This document shows, in pieces, positions 57,867-64,000 of a stretch of 64,000 bases of DNA. Numbering within the stretch: the stretch's first letter is position 1; every line of letters begins with the position of its first letter. Under the pieces are notes generated by a model. It had not been told where the DNA came from and ran no database searches. It saw nothing but the letters and a program-made list of their open reading frames with translations. Made by a program: the position numbers and the translations under genes. Source of the DNA: Heterocephalus glaber (Eukaryota > Chordata > Mammalia > Rodentia > Bathyergidae); NCBI RefSeq assembly GCF_000247695.1, contig NW_004624730.1, positions 28,830,860 to 28,894,859 of the forward strand. Reading direction: 5' to 3'.

Positions 57867-59210
57867 CTGAAATAAAAATGTGAGTCTAGGCATAAGCTAA
57901 ATCTGTTAATTGAAGTTCTAAGGTCAAACACACACGCGCACACACACACACACACACACACGCCAATGATTCCCATATTTTTCCTGTGCCCTAAAGAGTT
58001 ATTCAAATCCTTAAAATATTATTTAATTCATTCACCAGATTCTACTGAAGATCACTTTACTCTGCCTAGATTTTTCAGTCTGAGTTTTAATCAGCCCCTC
58101 CACAGTCCCAGAACTCACCTCATTCATTCTCATTTTCAAATCTTTATGTGCACACTGGAACTTCAGGTTGGATTGCCTTTGACTCTACCCTTTTCTATTT
58201 GTGAACATTAAGATCCAGGCCATGCTTTTATGACATTTTCCCCTGATGCTTTCAGGTGGAATTATCTAGTAGTGAAATTAGTGGCTTCTGGTCTGGGTGT
58301 GATTATGAGTTTAGGCACTTAAATTTTGTGCTTCCCTGAGTAAAATCAGGAGACTTTCTGTGTCTCCGTTTCCCCACTTCTAAAGTGAAGAAAACAGAAC
58401 CCACTCCAAAGTGTTCTGAGGTTTAAATGAATGACTATATACAGAGTGCCCAGCCCAATGCCTGTATATAGTAAGTACACAATTAATGTTGGCCATTATT
58501 TTTGGTTGTTGTTCCCAGGGCACTTTGTATACCCTGATATAGTTTGTATTAAATTGTATCTATGGTGCATCTGTCTTCCCTCTTTCACTACAGCTTCCAG
58601 AGGTGAATAATGTCACTTGTTCATCATTATGTCCCCAGTGCCAAACACTGTGCTTGACATAAAGTAGATGCTCACTAATTTCACACAAGTACTTTTATAT
58701 GAACCCTTAAAATATAATCATCTTTTGACAGATTTAATTAGGCAAGAATTTTAAATAAGCCACTAACACCAATGACTAACATTAATTGGGTACTTACCAT
58801 TTCCTGGCATTTATAAATCTCAAATGGCCTTTCAGAAGAGAGTGGACTTTTCCTATCTTTCACATAAAGGACAATGGTTCCAGTTGCCCTGTCATTTCTC
58901 AGAATACATCATAACCCATATTCTTACCTGGAGCTATATTATTTTCCAGTAAAAATATATCCAGAGTGAAGCTCTTCTACAATTATGAGCCTCCCAACCT
59001 GCTAAGAGGGATCTCAGGGTTTAGACTTTATTCTAGTAACAGATTAGCAGAAAAAATATGCATGTTGTTCCCCAAAAGCAAGCTCACTTCAAAAGAAAAA
59101 ATAAAAAAAACAGTTGTGGTTAACCTTACAAAGTCACTGGGATTTGGGAGACAAGTAATTCATATGATCTACCCCTCTCTGAGAATGGGATGAAGCAGGG
59201 CCCCACGCAC
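57867..59210 (-). other. 1.3-kb IGSF10 intron
   Basis: It contains a CA-rich microsatellite (57928-57961), a sense MIR (58290-58500) with GTGTCTCCGTTTCCCCACTT and an L2 3' end (58520-58690) with a TCCCCAGTGCCAAACACTGT motif. No further signal seen. Confidence 0.75.
57928..57961. repeat. CA microsatellite
   Basis: About 17 CA dinucleotides with two CG interruptions (CACACGCGCACAC), just upstream of the exon 3 acceptor of IGSF10 on the minus strand. Confidence 0.9.
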
Positions 59211-59404
59211 CCTAAATTGATGCGTTCCACGTCAGGTGGGATGCTGTCTGGGATGGAGGTCAAGTACCGAAATGTGCAGTGAATTTCTGTGGACACGTAA
59301 CAGGCACAGCGGCGAGGACAGGCCCTGCTCCCGGGGGTGGCCACCAGGCACATCATAGTGAAGGAGACCAGCAAACAGCTGATTTCCCTTCCTTTCACCT
59401 TCAT
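59211..59404 (-). CDS. IGSF10: IGSF10 coding exon 2: start codon, signal peptide, LRR N-cap
   Basis: The exon begins at 59405 after TTTTTTCAG, one base before ATG (GATGAAGG). The 194 coding bases, 64 codons plus two bases, encode MKVKGREISCLLVSFTMMCL, then VATPGSRACPRRCACYVSTE and a CTFRYLTSIP segment. Basic start, hydrophobic core and small residues before ACPRRC make a typical signal peptide cut near residue 28. CPRRCAC...HC is the LRR N-terminal cap. The donor GG|GTGCGT follows INLG. Confidence 0.95.
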
Positions 59405-59405
59405 C

Positions 59406-60850
59406 CTGAAAAAACATCACACTTTGGAGTTGTAAGTGGTTCAAGAAAAGTTTCACTACCTAGCATCTCTGGGAATGCTGGGGACTTACATTAAAGTTTC
59501 TAAGTGGCTAATTTCATTCATACCTTTTGTGGCAAAATGTAGTCTTTATAAAACTAGAGTGTGTTCTGGGCTCACACTGAACCTTATAATCTAGTGGGAT
59601 ATTTATTACTGAGAAAATTTCAGCTTCTTAATGAAAAGCAGCAATCCCTATCATGAAGGGAAACTACAGACCATCATGAAGATATTGTGACAACTGAAGT
59701 ATGTAAGGTTTAGTTTCCTATTATATGAGTCCTTTCAGATTAACTTTCCAAAAACATAAAAATAATACATGAGTATCTTAGAAAATAAGGAAACTATAAA
59801 TAAATTTTAAAAAGAAAAAAATAATCTCCACTCATGTAATCAGCATTTTGCTATATTCTTTTCCAAACTTTTTATATATTGTATGTATTTATAGGGATAC
59901 ATATGTGTATGTATTTTCAAACTTAGTTTTATAACATTTAATCATTGAATGTATAATGTGTTTTCTCATTTGATTAAAACTTCTTCAAAAACATTTTTAA
60001 AAGTTGTAATAATCTACTGGAAAGAAGAATAAATCTCTTTCTAACATGTCTTCAAGTCCATGCCAAAAAAGACACATTGGACATTTCACTGCCAACTAAT
60101 GACCACAGCCACAGTCACTGACTGGCTGGGAGGGCTTGAGGCTTTGACCTGCAGTGCAGTAGCCAAGCTGACCTCGCACAGGCATGATGCTGTCTGCTTT
60201 GGCTCTGCTTAGAAACACCCCTCTGACTCTTTTCTTGGTCCCTTTTCCTTATAAAATCTGCCACAAGGGTGGGAGAGCATAACCAAGGAAGAAGTATGTT
60301 CATCTTGTTGGAAAAATGATATCTGTTACCCATACGTGAGGCAAGCCCAGAGATCCAAACCTAATTCCCTCCTAAAATTCAAAACATACAGGGTTGGAAT
60401 GAAATCTTTATTATGCTTTGGAAACAAAAATGACCTACATAATTTATAAAGCCCAGTATTCCTTGGAATAGAATTACTTTGGATTCTGCTAGTAACCACT
60501 CTTTAGCTATGAAATATGCTAGAAATTAGAAATAATGCAGGTGCTAAATTGCTTATACCTTCATATAGATACAAAGATAGAATTTGGAGTTTAGATCAAA
60601 TTAAAATGTAATAGAGTATCAATCATATAACCACTTTTGTCATTGGAACCATTTTCTTTGCACTTTTGGAGACAGCATTTCCACCTGCCTATGATTAGAT
60701 GGAGAAAGGAAGGAACATTGGGATGATAGCATCTCTATTCAGCTAGAAAATAGAAGATGTGACCAGGGAATCAGAAGTATGAGAACATATGGATTTAGTA
60801 TACAAACCTAAACTTAAAAATATTCACAATGAAATAGGAATTGACAATAC
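59406..60850 (-). other. IGSF10 first intron (predicted)
   Basis: If exon 1 at 60851-61008 is correct, this 1.4-kb stretch is intron 1. It is AT-rich. No repeat is clearly recognisable in it. Confidence 0.5.
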
Positions 60851-61008
60851 CTGAGCTCTTCTTTCTTGGTCCTGAATCCTCTTGTGACGTGGACAGAGAA
60901 AAACCCTCGCAGGAAATGGAAAATTGAATCCAAACCTGAGGGAGGAAACATTCTGTGCTCCCAAAGTAAGCAAATGGCTTATAATTTTTGGCTTGCTGCT
61001 CAGGAGTC
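60851..61008 (-). other. IGSF10: Predicted non-coding IGSF10 exon 1
   Basis: On the minus strand a TATAAAAG box (61041-61034) is followed about 25-30 bases later by the putative start near 61008, then a segment ending GAGCTCAG|GTATTG at 60851/60850. A splice acceptor lies directly before the IGSF10 ATG, so an upstream untranslated exon is required, and this is the best-placed candidate. The start site is estimated from the TATA spacing; no transcript evidence was available. Confidence 0.5.
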
Positions 61009-61033
61009 ACACTCTTCCCAGAGTCCTGAGGTG

Positions 61034-61041
61034 CTTTTATA
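61034..61041 (-). promoter_or_regulatory. TATA box of putative IGSF10 promoter
   Basis: TATAAAAG on the minus strand within CAGTTATAAAAGCACC, placed upstream of a segment ending in a good splice donor. It may act alone or together with the CpG-rich segment about 300-700 bases further upstream. Confidence 0.45.
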
Positions 61042-61329
61042 ACTGCAGGTACTGCTGTTGCCAAATTAATCCAGAAGTGTTCCTTTATTATAATGGTTGT
61101 TTTTATTGTTGGAAGCTTTAAAATCCACCCCCTCCCCGTGTGCTTCAGTTCTACTTAAAGTTAACTCAGAGATAATTATTGCTATCACCCCACTTGCCCT
61201 TAGGTCTCAGGAGTATCTCCTCACATTGTCCCTTTTGGACAAATGTGTCACGCGTGCATCCGTGTCTACAATAAGGATCTTCATCTAACTGATGATCCTT
61301 CCTGAGTGTGTTTTTTGTCTGCCATCTGT

Positions 61330-61720
61330 CAATGAAGTGACTCGGTCTTGTTCGCGGTCACCTGCCAGTCTCCCTCCCTCTTCCCCCTGACCTTCACCCC
61401 ACCCTCCGGCCTCCCTGGCCCCCCACGCAGGCTCCCGGTGCAGGACTGCCAGTTCCCACGCCAAGCCCCTAGAGGGTGGGCTGCTGGGCGCGGGGTCCCT
61501 TCCTCTTCCCAGGAAAGGATTGGCTGAGCGGCTCACCTCTTTGCCCTGATGACCAATGGGCTCGCGCCCCAGCGGAGTCCGCGCTTAGCCGCGGTCGTGC
61601 AGACTGCTCGCAGCCCGGGACGGAAGGCGGGCGGGGCTGACGTTGCCAGCTGCTTCTGAAGTTTGGGCGGTCCCCAAGGCGCTTGAGGTGGGAAAACGGA
61701 GAGAGGACCTATGAGCCCCT
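61330..61720. promoter_or_regulatory. CpG-rich segment, possible (bidirectional) promoter
   Basis: The only clearly GC- and CpG-rich stretch in the window. It contains GACCAATGGG (CCAAT at 61553-61557), an ATTGG near 61518, GGCGGGCGGGGC GC boxes near 61627, a TGACGTT CRE-like site near 61640 and several CCGCG/GCGCG pairs. It could drive IGSF10 from further upstream, or a non-coding transcript in the opposite direction. Confidence 0.55.
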
Positions 61721-61969
61721 CTGAGTTTTGCTAGGGCACGGAATGGATATTCGCCTTCTTTCTTGCTTCCTTATGATTTTTGAAATTCCTAGAACCATCT
61801 GAGTGGCTGGCTAGTTTCAGTGGCGGCACACTTACTTTCTCCGTGACCTCTTCCTCCTGTTGGCAGGTTTAAGAGATGGCTTTAATCACCGAGGGAGGTC
61901 CTGGGTCTGTGGCTCCCCGAAAGTCCATTTTCAAGGTTGAGGATTATAACCTGTGATCCACGCAGATTA

Positions 61970-62700
61970 AATGTTCTGTTTAGCCCTATTAGAGAAACCC
62001 TTCCTCCTTTTAAATAAATTGTATTGTGCATATTTAAAGTACACAACACGAGATTATGGGATATGTGTAGTTAATAAAATTAGTGAAGCAAATCAGCATA
62101 TCCATTGTTTCACATTTATTTTTTGTGGCGAAAGCAGCAAGCAGCTGAAAGTTTACTTTTTTATTGGGGATTGAACCTAGGGCCTTCATACTGACACGTC
62201 TTTTCTTCCTTTTTCTCTCCTCTTCCTCCTCTTGTCTTCCTTTCCTCTCCTCCCTCCCTTCCCCTCCTCTCTCCTCTCTTCTTTGCTCCCCCCCCCCTTT
62301 CTTTGAGATAGGGTCCTGCTAATTGCCAAGATGCCCAAACCTCTCAGAGTGTTGGGATTACAGGCATGTGCCACCGTGTCCAGCTAAAGTCTACTCTTTA
62401 TGCAGTAATTTCAAGTACAGTACAATTCTATTGCTTAGTTCTCTGTTGTACATTAAATCTCTAAACTCCTTCATCCTACATGGCCATTACTTTGTGTCCT
62501 CTGTCCTATGTCTCCCCATTTCCTCCCTCATTTTCTATCCACTATTTTATTCTCTTTCTCTGTACATTTGACTTTAAAATAAAGATTCTACACATATGTG
62601 AGGTGCAGTGTATTTTTTTTTCTATATCCAGCTTATTTCACTTGATACAATGCTCTTCAAGTTCTTTCCTGTTGTTGCAAAGGGCAGAATTTCCTTTTTA
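61970..62700 (-). mobile_element. Old L1 fragment, antisense, split by a B4-like SINE
   Basis: AAGTACACAACACGAGATTA and CATATCCATTGTTTCACATT, then after the SINE CTGTTGTACATTAAATCTCT, CCAGCTTATTTCACTTGATA and CAAGTTCTTTCCTGTTGTTG follow the antisense order of an L1M-type 3' region. Confidence 0.7.
62158..62385 (-). repeat. B4-like SINE with expanded polypyrimidine tract
   Basis: An antisense ID piece (GGGGATTGAACCTAGGGCCT) is followed by a C/T-only tract (about 62200-62303) and an antisense B1 piece (TTTGAGATAGGGTCCTGCTA, GTTGGGATTACAGGCATGTG, CCACCGTGTCCAGCTA). This is the ID/B1 composite with its linker expanded. Confidence 0.75.
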
Positions 62701-64000
62701 AAAGATTAATATTATTTGTATACACACATACATGTGCATACACACACACACAGCCCTTAGACAAATCCATCTTTTGAAAGGGATTATCAGAGAAATTTGA
62801 TGTAAATGCTACTGTATCTGTTAAGTTGCATTCCTTTTCTCACCTCCAGCCCCACTGCCCTCTGACTGAGCTGCCTCCAGAATTATCCCTGTCAACTTGA
62901 CCACATTTAGTAGCTCCTGAAATTCTCCAAAAGGCTTCCAATGTAGTCACTCATAAACACTGAAATAATATAGCTAAAATGACTGTTTCATTTGCTCTAG
63001 TAACGTTACATCTGAGTTTTGGTGAGAATTTGGAACTAGTACTTGTATCAACAAGCCTTCCATGATTCTGCTATAGCTAAAGCTTGAGAATTGCTGGTTT
63101 GGGGAAATAACTTCTTATAATGATAATACTTATATCTATGAAAGGTTTTCTCTGGAACAAGTATTGCAAGCATTTTACAAACACCAACTCATGTCTACTT
63201 CACAACAGTACAAAGAAACCTAAACAGAAAATATTCATTTCATTCTCATTTTATAGGTAAGGCATATAAAGGAAAGTGACTCACTCAGGGCAGGGAGCTT
63301 GCAAGTAGAAAAGTCTAACTTGATTCAAACTCAGGCAATCTAGCACTAGGGTCTGAATGTTTACCCACAAAGCTGTGGCTGCCTCTGTTACCTACACATT
63401 GGTAATGTGCCATATCCAATGGCTAAGCATTTGGGTGATACATGCCTACATTAGTAAGTCAGTTACCAAGATAAAGTTATCCAACCAGAGACTCAGAGTT
63501 AGAGGTATGACATGAAAATGATCTTACTATACTAGTGGAGGTCAGAAGATTCTTAAAGTTAAAAATTCACATATGATGTCCAAAGTTGGATGATTGCTTT
63601 CAAAACATGGTGTATTTGTGAGTTTTTGGCATCTACTCTGCCTTCCTTCAAAGCTTCTTTTTTTCTCCCCATTAAGTTTATTGGTACATTTTAGATATAA
63701 ATATAGTTATATTCATCATTGGGATCGTGTACCATTACATGAGTATCTCCGTTCTTATTTTTTACCCCTTCTCCTGCCCTCCCTTCACCCCCTCCACCCT
63801 TTCCTATTTGCAAAGACTTTGTTTCCATTTTTTTCTTTTCCCTTCTTTCCTTTCCCCTACCCCTCCCACTTCCCCTACTCCTTTAGACCTTTCCTTCCTA
63901 TCACACAATATCAATTATACATTTTTAAAATTACAATATCAAGATCTAGGAGGCATTATCACAGATTTTACAGAATTTAAAAGGATATAGAAAGCATATT
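62700..64000. other. Repeat-bearing region upstream of IGSF10
   Basis: It holds a CA/TA-rich microsatellite (62718-62754), an antisense MIR (63125-63350, with CATTTTATAGGTAAGGCA and TTGATTCAAACTCAGGCA) and an antisense rodent L1 3' end (63665-63955, with TTATTGGTACATTTTAGATA). No gene seen; the 63594-63990 reading frames are the T/C-rich L1 end. Confidence 0.7.
63665..63955 (-). mobile_element. L1 3' end, antisense
   Basis: TTAAGTTTATTGGTACATTT followed by a C/T-rich stretch with TTTGCAAAGACTTTGTTTCC, the same terminus as at 19193-19470. It runs to near the window end. Confidence 0.75.

Larger units (their letters stand above)
31797..61008 (-). other. IGSF10: IGSF10 gene (complete coding region)
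   Basis: Six coding exons on the minus strand join in phase to 2,605 residues plus stop; human IGSF10 has about 2,623. IGSF10 (also CMF608) is a large extracellular protein linked in people to migration of GnRH neurons and delayed puberty, and described in bone progenitors under mechanical force. Layout by residue: signal peptide about 1-28, LRR N-cap with CPRRCACY, leucine-rich repeats to about 200, C-cap with NPWTCDCHLKWL and the CPLC pair near 258, Ig1 about 483-569, Ig2 about 578-663, a Ser/Thr/Pro-rich linker about 664-1625, then ten Ig C2 domains to the end. No transmembrane helix is evident. All introns have GT/AG ends. Confidence 0.96.

Noticed and set aside
63594..63990. Two plus-strand frames rich in Phe, Pro, Ser and Leu
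   Set aside because: They are translations of the C/T-rich antisense L1 3' end; the same pattern occurs at 19249-19531 and 13823-14020.
1..64000. CRISPR arrays, operons or bacterial-type systems
   Set aside because: No regularly spaced repeats with unique spacers and no compact gene clusters; spliced genes and SINEs show this is vertebrate DNA.

Overview
This is a window of mammalian nuclear DNA, most likely from a non-murid rodent. The two protein-coding genes are clear orthologues of human MED12L and IGSF10, which lie next to each other tail to tail on human 3q25. The interspersed repeats include a B1 SINE with the internal duplication typical of rodents, many tRNA-like ID SINEs, B4-like ID/B1 composites and a rodent-type L1 3' end. 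I see no B2 elements. The repeat mix would suit a beaver or kangaroo-rat type lineage, but the species is an inference.

Region 1-31765 (+ strand) is the 3' part of MED12L. Six exons (6447-6536, 8075-8304, 9898-10051, 13131-13244, 25267-25348, 27825-27877) splice with GT/AG and consistent phase into 723 coding bases, 240 residues plus stop. They encode the Gln/Pro-rich C-terminal tail of this Mediator kinase-module subunit. A long 3' UTR follows, ending near AATAAA at 31748-31753. The introns hold ID, B1, MIR, L1, Tigger and LTR insertions, including a twin-primed L1 and a small solo ERV LTR, both with target-site duplications.

Region 31797-61010 (- strand) is a complete IGSF10. A candidate TATA-driven non-coding exon 1 lies at about 60851-61008. 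Six coding exons follow: 59211-59404, 57737-57866, 55210-55600, 46594-50886, 45234-46134 and 31797-33705. They join in phase to 7,818 bases, 2,605 residues plus stop, against about 2,623 in human. The predicted protein is secreted: signal peptide, leucine-rich repeats with N- and C-terminal caps, two Ig domains, a roughly 960-residue Ser/Thr-rich linker and ten more Ig domains. The largest intron contains an old L1 interrupted by a near-complete MaLR retrotransposon, and a 5'-truncated HAT1 retrocopy that landed inside a MER5A element.

Region 61010-64000 lies upstream of IGSF10. It holds a CpG-rich segment (61330-61720) with CCAAT and GC-box motifs, then repeats: a decayed L1, a B4-like SINE with a 100-base polypyrimidine tract, a MIR and an L1 3' end.

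I found no unknown multi-gene system. The most informative observations are the very tight MED12L/IGSF10 3' junction with facing polyadenylation signals, the HAT1 retrocopy, a pair of 79-bp SPIN-like hAT miniature elements, and several insertions whose target-site duplications are still readable.
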